DNA of 64,000 nucleotides from Enhygromyxa salina (GCF_002994635.1 NZ_PVNL01000057.1:124001-188000); one strand, 5' to 3'. Positions 36,327 through 46,486 are shown, numbered from the stretch's first letter. Notes: generated by a model not told the origin, from the sequence alone. Numbers and translations are program-made.

Positions 36327-38078
36327 TCACGACGGTTCGCGTCGGCGCCGACGACGACCGCGCTCACGCAGCCTGCCCACGCGGCCGCCCGAGCCGTCGT
36401 CCGCGAACGGCGGCGGCAACAGCGGCTCGTGGAAGCCCGAGCGGCTAGCCTGCTGAAGCTCGACCTCCGACAGCAAGATCGCGGGCGCGACCCCGCCGAC
36501 CGGCACCGAGCCGCTCTCGGCGTAGCAGTAGCCGTGGTCGACGCCGAGCTCGCCGCCGAACGCGACAATGCGTTGCAGCGCCGACAGCGGCGTGCCGATC
36601 AGCTCGAGATCTCGGACCCGATGGCGCGCGCCGGTCTCGACATTGAGCAGCTCGACGTGGGCCAGCTCGCCCTTGAACACCTGAAAGTCGTAGCTGTCTG
36701 TGGCGGTCTCGCCCGCGCGCACACGATGGATGATCGCGGCGTAGCGCCGGCCCTGGGCCCGAGCGAGCTCGGTGAGCTGGGCCTCGAGCGCGGCCGACGT
36801 CGCGTGATGCTGCGGATCACTCTCGACGATGAGGTTGCCCATGCGGGCCATGGGCCGCTCGACGCCCGCGCTGCGACCGTGCCCGTTGGAGCGCGCGGGC
36901 GGGCGCTTGGCCGAGCCGGGCGACTTGGCCGAGCCGGGCACGTGCTGATCGGGCAGCGGCGTGCGGTTGCGGAGGAACCCGACCAGCACCCCGTCGCGGA
37001 CCAGCTCGGCCCGCTGGGCGAGCACCCCCTCGTCGTCGACCCGGTAGCTGCCCCACAGCGAGCGCCCGCCGAGCTCGACGATGCTGGGATCGTCGACCAC
37101 GTGCAGACCAACCGGCAAGATCCGCTCGCCGAGCATGTGGGCGAAGGTTCGGGTCTCGCCGCGGGCCACCAGCCGGTTGCCCTCGAGCCGATGCCCGAGC
37201 GCCTCGTGGAACATGGTGCTGGCGGCCTGGCCCGAGAGCAGCGCCGGGCCAATGAACGACCCTGGGCTGGCAGCCTCGCGCAGCTCGTGGAGCTCGGCGA
37301 TGACCTCGTCGAACAGCGCGGTCATGGTTGCCTCGTCGAGCATCTCGTCGATCGAGCGACCCGGCCACGCCCGGCTGACCTCGACGTAGACGCCGTCGTC
37401 CGTCAGCACGAACCCGCGGACCTCGAACTCGAGCCACAGGTCGGAGCTGCGGACCAGGCTGCCCTCGCTGTCGACCAGCCAGCGGTGCATTCGCTCGCCG
37501 CGGATGCACACGGTCGGATCGTAGAACTCGGGGTGATCGAGCAGCCGCCGCGAGAGCGTGACCAGCTCCTGGGTCCAGCGCTGGATCGGGAGCGGCGTGT
37601 CGTCGAGGTCCTCGATGTGACGAACGGGCTGCTCGCGGGTGAAGCTCGCAACCTCGTCCCGCAGGTACTCCGAGATCATGGCCTTGCGGTGCTCGTAGTA
37701 GTCCTCGAGCGCCTCGTCGAATTTGATCTGCGTCAGCTTCCACAGCGCGCAGCGCAGCGCCATCGGCTCGAGATCGTCGGGCGCCAGCAGCCAGTCGGCG
37801 CTCTCTCGATCGCCCTCGTCGCCCGCGAGGCCGCCGTCGAGCACGTTGTCGAACTCGTGTGAGCCAACTCGGACGTCGACGGCGAGGCTGCCGACCTCGC
37901 GGTCACGCCGTCGCATCAACGAGCCGTGCGCGGCCTCGAGCAGCAGCTCACGCCGCCGCCGCAACACGTAGCGCAGGTGGTACGGACGCGGACTTCCGGG
38001 TACCCGCAGACCCTGGCGCGAGCGCTGCAGCTCGGCGGCCATCGCGTGGAGGATCGGATCGCTCACGCTCACGCTCAC
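36327..38078 (-). CDS. TldD/PmbA family metalloprotease-like protein
   Basis: The product is 583 residues. The metal motif HEALGH (His291-Glu292, His296) and flanking SGQAASTMFHEALGHRLEGN are the TldD signature. SYRVDDEGVLAQRAELVRDGVLVGFL and the C-terminal ILLSEVELQ follow the family order. The first ~260 residues are unusually variable and the last ~40 are basic (RERGRRRRRREPS). TldD usually works with TldE/PmbA in processing peptides; no partner gene is adjacent, so it may act alone. It overlaps phoH by 4 nt and precedes HD-GYP by 158 nt. Confidence 0.85.
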   Translation of the reverse strand: MSVSVSDPILHAMAAELQRSRQGLRVPGSPRPYHLRYVLRRRRELLLEAAHGSLMRRRDREVGSLAVDVRVGSHEFDNVLDGGLAGDEGDRESADWLLAPDDLEPMALRCALWKLTQIKFDEALEDYYEHRKAMISEYLRDEVASFTREQPVRHIEDLDDTPLPIQRWTQELVTLSRRLLDHPEFYDPTVCIRGERMHRWLVDSEGSLVRSSDLWLEFEVRGFVLTDDGVYVEVSRAWPGRSIDEMLDEATMTALFDEVIAELHELREAASPGSFIGPALLSGQAASTMFHEALGHRLEGNRLVARGETRTFAHMLGERILPVGLHVVDDPSIVELGGRSLWGSYRVDDEGVLAQRAELVRDGVLVGFLRNRTPLPDQHVPGSAKSPGSAKRPPARSNGHGRSAGVERPMARMGNLIVESDPQHHATSAALEAQLTELARAQGRRYAAIIHRVRAGETATDSYDFQVFKGELAHVELLNVETGARHRVRDLELIGTPLSALQRIVAFGGELGVDHGYCYAESGSVPVGGVAPAILLSEVELQQASRSGFHEPLLPPPFADDGSGGRVGRLRERGRRRRRREPS

Positions 38079-39190
38079 TTGTCGCCGCCGTCGAGTCCGG
38101 CCTCGGTCGCCGCCTGCGGATCTTGCGAGCCGGCTCCCCCACCAGGCTCGCCGTTGCCCGGCGACAACGCGTGATTCGGGCTCGCGCCGTTGGCGTTGCC
38201 GCGCCGACCGTCGCGTCGCTCGGCGCGGTCGCGGGAGTCGGCCTCGTAGGCGCGGACGATGTCTTGCACGAGCGGGTGTCGCATCACGTCGTTGGGGCTG
38301 AACGGGCAGACGGACACGGATGAGATCCCGGACAGCACCCGGATCGCGTGGTTGAGCCCGCTGCGCTCGCGGCCGTCGAGGTCCCGCTGCGAAGGATCAC
38401 CGGTGACGACGGTGAAGGTCCCGACGCCGATCCGCGTGAGCAGCATCTTCATTTGCTCGCGCGTGGTGTTCTGGGCCTCGTCGAGGATCACGAACGCGTC
38501 GTTGAGCGTACGCCCGCGCATGTAGGCCAGCGGGGCCACCTCGATCACGCCCTGCTCCATCATGCGCTGGACCTTGGGGCCGTCGAGCATGTCGTACAGG
38601 CCGTCGTAGAGCGGGCGCATGTACGGGCTGACCTTCTCTTCGAGGGTGCCCGGCAAGAACCCCAGGTTCTCGCCAGCCTCCACGGCGGGGCGGCTGAGGA
38701 TGATCCGGCGGACCTGCTTGTCCTGCAGCCGACGCACGGCCATGGCGACCGCGAGGAAGGTCTTCCCGGTGCCTGCGGGGCCGACCCCAAACACCAGGTT
38801 GTTGCGGCGCATGGCGTCGACGTAGCGCTTTTGCGCGAGGCTGCGCGGCGCGATGTTCTTGCCGCTGCTCTTGGCGATGATCACGTCATCGTAGACGCCG
38901 GTCAGCACCGCCTTGCCGTCTTGCCGGAGGATCTCGATGCCACGCGCGACGTCGGTTGGCAGCATCGGGCGCCCCGCGCGAGCGAGACTAAACATCTGCT
39001 CGAGCAGCCGCGTGACCAGGTCGAACCCCTCGGGATCGCCGGCCAGCGTGACCTCGGTGCCACGCAGGTGCAACGCCACGCCGGTGGCGCGCTCGAGCTC
39101 GGCGACGACCCGCTTGGATTCGGTTGGAGAGCCAAGCACGAGCTGCAGCGCGCGCTGATCGTTGAACACGAGCTTTCGGGTCTCGGAACT
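38075..39190 (-). CDS. phoH: PhoH-like ATPase
   Basis: About 371 residues. TTG 39190 is preferred (AAGG upstream, and SSETRKLVFND fits the usual N-terminus); a TTG at 39238 would add 16 residues. A KH-like N-terminal part (RVVAELERATGVALHLRGTEVTLAG) precedes the helicase-like ATPase: FGVGPAGTGKTFLAVAMAV (Walker A), RAAVEAGENLGFLPG-type segment, VILDEAQNTT (Walker B) and TGDPSQRDL. The C-terminus is Gly/Asn-rich and poorly conserved. PhoH ATPases act in RNA metabolism, often with YbeY, which is encoded three genes downstream. Confidence 0.93.
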   Translation of the reverse strand, partial: SSETRKLVFNDQRALQLVLGSPTESKRVVAELERATGVALHLRGTEVTLAGDPEGFDLVTRLLEQMFSLARAGRPMLPTDVARGIEILRQDGKAVLTGVYDDVIIAKSSGKNIAPRSLAQKRYVDAMRRNNLVFGVGPAGTGKTFLAVAMAVRRLQDKQVRRIILSRPAVEAGENLGFLPGTLEEKVSPYMRPLYDGLYDMLDGPKVQRMMEQGVIEVAPLAYMRGRTLNDAFVILDEAQNTTREQMKMLLTRIGVGTFTVVTGDPSQRDLDGRERSGLNHAIRVLSGISSVSVCPFSPNDVMRHPLVQDIVRAYEADSRDRAERRDGRRGNANGASPNHALSPGNGEPGGGAGSQDPQAATEAGLDGGDK

Positions 39191-39459
39191 CAAAATAATA
39201 CCCTTACCAAGCGTGACCCTGCAGCGCGCCACAGCCAACCGGGCGCGCGATCACCATTGGAGCAACGAAGGGAAGGTCGCCGCCGCGTCGACACCCGGGT
39301 TCTCTTCAGGGATGCCCGCAAGCGAAGGTACCCGCGGGCTCGGCGGCGTGGTTGTCGTGGTATTGCACGAGGGGCCGACAAGCTACCACGCCGCGGGCGC
39401 CGGTCAACGTCGACCCGAACACGCCCGCTGCGGCCCAATCCACAGGAGCAAGACCGGTC

Positions 39460-40368
39460 TTGGCTGACGATCCCACCCACACCTACGACCCCGACGAGGT
39501 CCTCGATCACCGCGTTCACGGGCTGCGAGACGGGCTCGACGGCGTGCGCGACCTGATGGACCGCCTGCTCGGCGAGGACGGGTGTCCGTGGGACCGCGAG
39601 CAGTCGCTCGCAAGCTTGCGCCCGTACCTGCTCGAGGAAGCCCACGAGGTGCTCGAGGCGCTCGACCACGACGACCCCGACGAGCACCGCCGCGAGCTCG
39701 GGGACTTGCTGTTTCAGATCGTGTTCCACGCGGCGCTGCGCGAGCGCGAGCAGCAGTTCGATCTCGACGGCGTGGTCGAGGCGATCCGCAGCAAGATGCT
39801 GCGTCGACACCCGCACGTGTTTGGCCCCGACGGTGGCGCGGCCACGCTCACGCCCGAACAGGTCGAGGCCAATTGGGCGCAGATCAAGGTCGCAGAGCGG
39901 CAGGCGGCCAGGGCTCGGGCGCGGGCCAGGCTGGGATCTTCGCAAGATCCTCAACCAGACGCGCAGATCCCCGACCCGCTCGCGGGGGTGCCCGCCTCGC
40001 TCCCCGCGATGCAGCGAGCGTGGCGGCTGCAGAACAAGGCCGCCGCCGTGGGCTTCGACTGGCCCGACGTCGAGGGCCCGCTGCACAAGGCCCACGAAGA
40101 ATTCGACGAGCTCGACGAGGCGATCGAAGCTGGAGATCCCGTGGCGATCGAAGAAGAGTTTGGTGATCTGCTGTTCGTGCTGATCCGGCTCGGGACCAAG
40201 CTCGGGATCGAGGCCGAGGCCGCGCTGCGGATCGCCAACCGAAAGTTCGAGCGACGGTTCGGCCACATCATGCGGCGGTGTCACGAGCGCAACGTTGATC
40301 CGACGACCGCTGGGCTGGAGATCCTCGACGAGTTCTGGGACGAAGCCAAACGGCTCGAGCGCGGTTGA
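39460..40368 (+). CDS. mazG: nucleoside triphosphate pyrophosphohydrolase MazG
   Basis: 302 residues from TTG 39460, preceded by AGGAG at 39443; the start is not certain and further upstream codons are open. Two MazG modules are visible. The first has GCPWDREQSLASLRPYLLEEAHEVLEAL and RRELGDLLFQIVFHA. The second has NKAAAVGFDWPDVEGPLHKAHEEFDELDEAI and EEEFGDLLFVLIRL. The EExxE-12-28-ExxD metal motifs are intact in both. It hydrolyses non-canonical and excess NTPs to NMP and PPi. It is divergent from phoH, with about 270 bp between them. Confidence 0.96.
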   Translation: MADDPTHTYDPDEVLDHRVHGLRDGLDGVRDLMDRLLGEDGCPWDREQSLASLRPYLLEEAHEVLEALDHDDPDEHRRELGDLLFQIVFHAALREREQQFDLDGVVEAIRSKMLRRHPHVFGPDGGAATLTPEQVEANWAQIKVAERQAARARARARLGSSQDPQPDAQIPDPLAGVPASLPAMQRAWRLQNKAAAVGFDWPDVEGPLHKAHEEFDELDEAIEAGDPVAIEEEFGDLLFVLIRLGTKLGIEAEAALRIANRKFERRFGHIMRRCHERNVDPTTAGLEILDEFWDEAKRLERG

Positions 40369-40732
40369 GGGGTCTCGCCCCCAAGGGGGCGCGCGAGCCC
40401 AGTAAAACTCTGGCTAGTGTGCTCGCCAGCGCTGTGAGACCCGTGACAGGGTCGTCGCGCGTCGGCTCCATGGTCGTGCAACCAATGCCGTGGGTTGTCG
40501 TTGTTGTCGATGGAGCTCGCTGCGGATCGCCATCGGGCGCGCAGCTGGCCCGACTCCGGAACCGTGGCTGGCCCTGGCCCCTCACTTGCAGCGCTGTTCA
40601 CCATTCCACCCGCCGCGCGTGCTGGTCCACCCGCCGCGCGTGCTGGTCCACCCGCCGCGCGCGCTGGTCCACCCGCCGCGCGCGCTGGCGGGGCTCCCCT
40701 TCCCGACTCATAGTTTCACGAGGAGCGAGTTC
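40369..40732. other. 364-bp intergenic region with short tandem repeats
   Basis: It contains four 21-bp repeats and, near its end, TAGTTT (40711-40716), a plausible -10, followed by AGGAG (40721-40725) at proper distance from the next ATG. No gene or RNA can be supported in the rest. Confidence 0.45.
40607..40690. repeat. four copies of a 21-bp tandem repeat
   Basis: CCACCCGCCGCGCGTGCTGG-type units repeat with 21-bp period (40607, 40628, 40649, 40670), the last copies with minor changes. Non-coding context upstream of the 40733 gene. Confidence 0.85.
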
Positions 40733-41335
40733 ATGGCGGTTCCCAATAGCATGGCCTTGCAGCACGGTTATCGGCACCTTGGGCCCGACGTTCAAAACCG
40801 CGCTGCGCCTCACCTCAGCGTCGCCGTCGACGCGCTGAACATGGCGCTGCTGACCCTGGATGGATCTCCCGATGAAGGTCGAGACGCCAAGCAGGGTCGA
40901 GCCGCCACCGCTCGCCACTTCCTCGCCGAGGCTGCCCTCGGTCTCGCTCGCGCCCGGGTCTACATCCCGGGCGTTCGCACATACGCGGTCAACGTCGTCA
41001 CCGCCACCGAGCGCGACGTCGATCGCGAGCTCACCCGCCTCCACGAGCTCACCACCAAGTTGCTGTGGCGCAATCACCAGGTGCTTCCGGCCCGCACCCA
41101 GGCCTCGCCGCTCGACCCCGAGGACGAGGCGCAGCTCGCCGCGATGGTCCGCGAGCTCGCCACCCATGCCCGGATCGATCGAGCCATGCGTCACAAGTGG
41201 CTGGTCGCGGCCGCGCTGTTCGGCGGACTGGCGCCGGTCCTGGGGGTGGCGCTGTACCTGCTCGCCGCCGTCAGCGGCACGGTCGCGGTGGTCGAGCTGG
41301 CGCGAGGCGCCCCGCCGCTGTTGCCAGCGGCCTGA
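40733..41335 (+). CDS. small membrane-anchored hypothetical protein
   Basis: The product is 200 residues from ATG 40733, supported by AGGAG 7-8 nt upstream. A helical N-terminal region with many Leu/Ala residues (LNMALLTLDG, HFLAEAALGLARARVYIPG, HELTTKLLWRNHQ) leads to a C-terminal membrane hairpin (WLVAAALFGGLAPVLGVALYLLAAV, VAVVELARG). It is probably a C-tail-anchored inner-membrane protein. I do not recognise the family. It is convergent with the following gene. Confidence 0.65.
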   Translation: MAVPNSMALQHGYRHLGPDVQNRAAPHLSVAVDALNMALLTLDGSPDEGRDAKQGRAATARHFLAEAALGLARARVYIPGVRTYAVNVVTATERDVDRELTRLHELTTKLLWRNHQVLPARTQASPLDPEDEAQLAAMVRELATHARIDRAMRHKWLVAAALFGGLAPVLGVALYLLAAVSGTVAVVELARGAPPLLPAA

Positions 41336-41358
41336 CGCGTCTGCTCGATTGCGGTGGG

Positions 41359-42165
41359 CTATCCGGCCGGTAGGAACGGCCCGGCGTCGGACCCCGACTC
41401 GCCGCCAGCGTCGGGCGTGCTCGGTGGTGGCGGCGGCACGCTCGGCGTCTGATTGGGGCTGTCGGGGAACTCCACCACCAGCACGGTGTAGCCGTTGTTC
41501 CCGGCCTCGAACCGCCAGGTGGGCGTGACCTCCCAGCGCAGATCCAGGACCACCAGCACGTCCTTGCCCGCGCGGTTGACCTTGACCTCGTTGACCGGCG
41601 TGTTGAAGAACTTGGTGATCAGCTTGCGGCGATTGTTGCGGATCTTGACCGAGGTCCGCGGGAGCTTGATGGTCACCCGCGCGCTGTCGGTGGTGACATC
41701 GGGCTCGACCATGGCGCTGAGCTGAAAGAACACCCGCGAGCTCGCGTCGCCGCGCTCGAACCCGGTCCAGGTCAGCACCGCCGACGCGCCGCCGACCTCC
41801 GTGGGCGCGAACGGGGGCAGGTTTCCGCCGCCGAGCGAGACGCCCTGGTAGTAGCCGATCGGGTTGACGGCGTAGAAGGGATCTTCCTCGACCGAGCCGA
41901 TGTAGTTGGGCCCGAGCGAGCCGCCGCGACTGTAGGACCAGTTGGTCTTCAGATCGGTGTCGGGCGTCCGCTGATCGATGACCAGCGGATCCGCGGGCGT
42001 GGCGTCGATCCGGCTGCTGGTTGGCGGTGGCGGGGCGGCGTTGGCTCGGCCGCTCGCTTCGTCGCCGCTGCTCGGCGGTGGCGGTGGGGGCCCAGCCCAG
42101 GCGGTGCCGGCGACCAGGAGCAGGGCTGCAGTTCCGGAGGTCACCACTAAACGTCGAGGGCCCAT
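41359..42165 (-). CDS. secreted protein of unknown function
   Basis: 268 residues from ATG 42165, chosen because it opens a signal peptide (RRLVVTSGTAALLLVAGTAWA); the longer frame upstream runs through the 71-bp repeats. Pro-rich stretches flank the mature part (GPPPPPPSS at the start, VPPPPPSTPDAGGESGSDAG at the end). The middle is beta-rich with a basic cluster (KIRNNRRKLITKFFNTPV). No family is recognised. A TAGCTA box lies 11 nt upstream. Confidence 0.6.
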   Translation of the reverse strand: MGPRRLVVTSGTAALLLVAGTAWAGPPPPPPSSGDEASGRANAAPPPPTSSRIDATPADPLVIDQRTPDTDLKTNWSYSRGGSLGPNYIGSVEEDPFYAVNPIGYYQGVSLGGGNLPPFAPTEVGGASAVLTWTGFERGDASSRVFFQLSAMVEPDVTTDSARVTIKLPRTSVKIRNNRRKLITKFFNTPVNEVKVNRAGKDVLVVLDLRWEVTPTWRFEAGNNGYTVLVVEFPDSPNQTPSVPPPPPSTPDAGGESGSDAGPFLPAG

Positions 42166-42214
42166 ATCCGGGATCGTAGCTAGGCCTGGGCGACTTTTCC
42201 AAGAATCTACCGAC

Positions 42215-42411
42215 TGCCCCTGCCCGAAGGTCCTGCACCTGCTTTTATGTTCACTGCCCGGGCTCGCAAAGGTGCCCCCTGCCCGAAGGTCCTGTACCAC
42301 CCGATCAGGGGGGATCACCGAGCAGGCGTTCAGCCGGCGAAAGGTGCCCCTGCCCGAAGGTCCTGTACCACCCGATCAGGGGGGATCACCGAGCAAGCGT
42401 TCAGCGGCGCG
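42215..42411. repeat. ~71-bp intergenic repeat, two full copies plus a partial
   Basis: The module CCCTGCCCGAAGGTCCTG occurs at ~42217, 42276 and 42347. The last two continue as GTACCACCCGATCAGGGG and GATCACCGAGCA, giving a ~71-bp tandem unit. The second full copy runs into the folC stop codon (42401-42403). A short imperfect hairpin (CCACCC/GGGGGG) is inside each full copy. Confidence 0.8.
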
Positions 42412-43666
42412 ACACCGGATCACTGAGTTCTGGCCCATCGAGGCAAACCCCGCCCGCGGCCGTCGACGGCGCCAACTGTGCACGAATCACCCCAACCAGG
42501 AAGTGTGACCCACACACGACGAGCCTGGCGCCAGCCGCGAGACGCCGGCGCATCGCGTCCAGCAACGCACGATCCCCTGCGCTCGAATACCGCGGCTCAC
42601 CGGGCTCGGCGAAGCCTCCCAGATCGTACGCCCCCTCTCCCGCTGGTGGCACCAACCACAGCGGACCGAGCTCGCGCAGCATCGCCGCCATCGCCGGGGC
42701 CGGCTTGTCGGCCATGGTCCCAAACACGATCGCGTCCGGCCAGATCAGCAGCCCCCGCAGCGCGGCGCACAGCGCCTCGACGCCGTCGAGGTTGTGGGCG
42801 ACGTCGAGCCACAGCTCGCCGTCGCCAACCCCCACCTGCTCCAGCCGCCCCGCCCAGCGTACCCCGTCGAGGTGCGCGAGCGTGGCAGCGGGGACGAGCT
42901 GCCCCAGCAGCGCCAGCGCCAGCGCGCCGTTGTGCCGTTGGTGGGGCCCTCGCAGACCCACGGGCGGCGCGGCCAAGGGCGTGACGAAGGACAGCGCGGC
43001 CCCAAACTCGCGGGCTCGATCCTCGATCGCAAGCCGGGCCGCCGTCGGCTGCTCCACGCTGAAGACTGGCAGCGCGCGGCGGATCACCGCGGCCTTCTCG
43101 GCAGCGATCTGCTCGAGCGTGTCCCCGAGGTACGCCTGGTGATCCAGGCCGAAGCGCGCGAAGCCAACGACGTCGGCGCGCACGGCCGAGGTCGCGTCGA
43201 GTCGGCCCCCGAGCCCGGCCTCGAGCACGACGACCTTGCAGCCGGCGTCGACGAAGCGGAGCAGGGCGATCGCGGTCAAGACCTCGAAGAAGGTCAGCGC
43301 GACGCCGAGCGTGGCCTCGACGGCGGCGAGGCGATCGACGCCAGCTTGGACCTGCTCGTCGGCGATCGCCTGACCATCGACGCGGATCCGCTCGCCGATC
43401 CGCTCGAGGTGCGGACTGGTGAACAGGCCGACGGGACCCCGCCCCTGCTCATGACCCAGACCAGGACCCAGCTGCCGCAACCCATGATCGAGCATCGCCG
43501 CCGTCGAGCCCTTGCCGTTGGTCCCGACGATCTGAACCACCGTAAACGGCGGGCGCTCGCGCAGCCCAGGCAGCAGCGCGTCCAACACCCGCTCGATCGC
43601 GTCGAGCCCCAGCCGCACACCGATCGTCCTGCGGGCGAACAGCGCCACGCGCCAGTCGACGCTCAT
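42401..43666 (-). CDS. folC: bifunctional folylpolyglutamate/dihydrofolate synthase
   Basis: The product is 421 residues. VVQIVGTNGKGSTAAML (ATP loop), GLFTSPHLERIGERIRVDG, VVLEAGLGGRLDATSA and WLDVAHNLDGVEAL are the FolC/Mur-ligase signatures. It adds glutamate to dihydropteroate or to tetrahydrofolates. The gene lies 7 bp after accD, a common pairing. The last residues overlap an intergenic repeat copy. Confidence 0.96.
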   Translation of the reverse strand: MSVDWRVALFARRTIGVRLGLDAIERVLDALLPGLRERPPFTVVQIVGTNGKGSTAAMLDHGLRQLGPGLGHEQGRGPVGLFTSPHLERIGERIRVDGQAIADEQVQAGVDRLAAVEATLGVALTFFEVLTAIALLRFVDAGCKVVVLEAGLGGRLDATSAVRADVVGFARFGLDHQAYLGDTLEQIAAEKAAVIRRALPVFSVEQPTAARLAIEDRAREFGAALSFVTPLAAPPVGLRGPHQRHNGALALALLGQLVPAATLAHLDGVRWAGRLEQVGVGDGELWLDVAHNLDGVEALCAALRGLLIWPDAIVFGTMADKPAPAMAAMLRELGPLWLVPPAGEGAYDLGGFAEPGEPRYSSAGDRALLDAMRRRLAAGARLVVCGSHFLVGVIRAQLAPSTAAGGVCLDGPELSDPVSRR

Positions 43667-43673
43667 GTGCGGC

Positions 43674-44594
<921 letters not shown>

Positions 44595-44650
44595 GGTCTG
44601 TAATTCCCGTCCGCGAGAGCGCGGCCGGGGTATCATCCCCTCGGCACAAC

Positions 44651-44669
44651 TTGCACGCAAGGCGTGCAA
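44651..44669. promoter_or_regulatory. 19-bp perfect palindrome between accD and 44714 (operator candidate)
   Basis: TTGCACGC (44651-44658), spacer AAG, GCGTGCAA (44662-44669). It lies 57 nt upstream of accD and 45 nt upstream of the divergent gene. An 8-bp-arm dyad in a divergent promoter region is typical of a dimeric repressor site; an RNA hairpin is the alternative. Confidence 0.5.
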
Positions 44670-44713
44670 AGCTTCGCGCTCACGCGGCCCGAAGCGTGAA
44701 GGATTGTCTGTTC

Positions 44714-45373
44714 GTGAGTATCGCCAGTAAGCAAACCGACGCTCCCGACAGGTCGGGGCGGCTCGCGGCAGGGCCCTGGCGGTCGGTGACAGATCCAGGC
44801 GAAGACGCAGCGGGGCCGGCTCTCCCGCACGGGTCACTGGCGTCCGTGGGGCGCGCGCTTCAGAACATCTTCGAGCGCTACAGCGGCAGCGCGGTCCGGC
44901 GGGTGGTCGGGGTGTCGGACGAGTACGGGATCGACGGGCTCTACGTGGCGTTCATCGTCATGCGTGAGCGAACCGCGTGGCCAGCGATGCGCAGTGAAGA
45001 TCGCCAGGCCCTCGAGCTCGCGTCGCGGCTGATGTCGGGGTTTGCGATGCTGCCCAGCTCCACGTACATGCAGGTGCCGCCGGCCGAGGTCGAGGTGCTC
45101 GTCGATCGGATCATGACCTCGGTCGCGCAGTGGGCCCGGCAGCGGCTCAGCTCGGATCTCAAGCGCGAGTACATGGCCCTGCTCGAGGAGTACGCCGAGC
45201 GCCTGCGTCCCCTGCTCGAAGACCAGCGTCCCGGCGCGATCAACGATCCCCTGGCGGACCGTCCGGCGATCACGATCGCGCTGATGGAGGCGTTCGAGCA
45301 GTGGCTGGCCGCCGACAGCACGCTCCCTGCGCGCCGCCACATGCTGGCGATCCTCGAGGGGTTGTTTGGCTAG
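44714..45373 (+). CDS. hypothetical cytosolic protein
   Basis: About 219 residues from GTG 44714; an upstream TTG at 44651 lies inside the palindrome and is less likely. The body is mostly helical (VGRALQNIFERYSGSAVRRVV, ALELASRLMSGFAMLP, LVDRIMTSVAQWARQRLSSDLKREYMALLEEYAERLRPLLED). No membrane segment or signal is visible. The family is not recognised. It precedes purM by 24 bp and may be cotranscribed. Confidence 0.65.
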   Translation: MSIASKQTDAPDRSGRLAAGPWRSVTDPGEDAAGPALPHGSLASVGRALQNIFERYSGSAVRRVVGVSDEYGIDGLYVAFIVMRERTAWPAMRSEDRQALELASRLMSGFAMLPSSTYMQVPPAEVEVLVDRIMTSVAQWARQRLSSDLKREYMALLEEYAERLRPLLEDQRPGAINDPLADRPAITIALMEAFEQWLAADSTLPARRHMLAILEGLFG

Positions 45374-45397
45374 AGGCCGCTTGGTAAGTCGGCGCCG

Positions 45398-46486
45398 ATG
45401 ACCGACGCCAAGCCACTGACCTACGCGAGCGCGGGCGTCGACATCGAAGCCGGCAACGAGGCCGTGCGGCGGATCAAGGCGCTGGTCGAGACCACCCGGC
45501 GGCCCGAGCAGATCGACGGGCTGGGCGGGTTCGCAGGCATGATGGCGCTGCCAACCGGGCTGCGCGAGCCGGTGTTGGTCTCGTGCACCGACGGCGTCGG
45601 CACCAAGATCCTCGTTGCCATCGCGATGGATCAGCACCACAGCGTCGGCATTGATCTCGTGGCAATGAACGTCAACGACCTGCTGTGCACGGGCGCGCGG
45701 CCGCTGTTCTTGCTCGACTACATTGCGACGGGGCGGCTCGAGCCGGGCAAGATCGAGCAGCTGGTCGCGGGCGTGGTCGCCGGCTGCCGTCAAGCTGGGT
45801 GCGCGCTGCTCGGGGGCGAGACCGCCGAGCTGCCGGGCATGTACGCCGACGGGCACTACGACCTGGCCGCGACGGCGGTGGGTGTGGTCGAGCGCGGGGA
45901 GATCTGGGGCCCGCAGCGCACGGAAGCGGGTGACGTGGTGCTCGCGCTGCCCAGCTCCGGGCTGCACAGCAACGGCTACTCACTGGCCCGCAAGGCGCTG
46001 CTGTCTGCTGAGCATGGCGCCCTGGACCTCGCGGATCCGCTGCCGGGCGCCGGGCCCGAGGATCCCCAGACGGTCGGCGAGGCGCTGCTCGAGCCCACGC
46101 GGATCTACGAGCCCGCGTTCGCGGCCCTGCGCGCGCTGGCGGGCGGGCCCGTGCACGCGGCGGCGCACATCACCGGTGGCGGGCTGATCGAGAACCCCCC
46201 GCGGGCGATCCACGACGGCCTGACAATCGAGATCGATCTCGAGTCGATCGAGCAGCCCGCGGTGCTCCGGGCCGTGGTCGCGTGTGGGGTCGCGCGGGCC
46301 GAGCTGCTGCGCACCTTCAACTGCGGGATCGGCATGCTGCTGGTGGTCGACCCGCGCCGCGCCGACGAGGTCCTGGCGGCCTGTGACGCGGCCGGCCAGC
46401 CCGCGGTCGGCGTGGGTCAGCTGGTGGCGCGAGGGCCGAGCGACCCCGCGGTGCGGATCACGGGCGCCATCCATGGCTTAGACTGA
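45398..46486 (+). CDS. purM: phosphoribosylformylglycinamidine cyclo-ligase
   Basis: The product is 362 residues. TYASAGVDIEAGNEAVRRIK, SCTDGVGTKILVAI, DLVAMNVNDLLCTGARPLFLLDYI, GGETAELPGMY and SSGLHSNGYSLARK are the PurM signatures (ATP and FGAM binding). It makes aminoimidazole ribotide in purine synthesis. GTG/ATG choice: ATG 45398 fits the family N-terminus. It is followed 9 bp later by an FAD oxidoreductase gene. Confidence 0.98.
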   Translation: MTDAKPLTYASAGVDIEAGNEAVRRIKALVETTRRPEQIDGLGGFAGMMALPTGLREPVLVSCTDGVGTKILVAIAMDQHHSVGIDLVAMNVNDLLCTGARPLFLLDYIATGRLEPGKIEQLVAGVVAGCRQAGCALLGGETAELPGMYADGHYDLAATAVGVVERGEIWGPQRTEAGDVVLALPSSGLHSNGYSLARKALLSAEHGALDLADPLPGAGPEDPQTVGEALLEPTRIYEPAFAALRALAGGPVHAAAHITGGGLIENPPRAIHDGLTIEIDLESIEQPAVLRAVVACGVARAELLRTFNCGIGMLLVVDPRRADEVLAACDAAGQPAVGVGQLVARGPSDPAVRITGAIHGLD

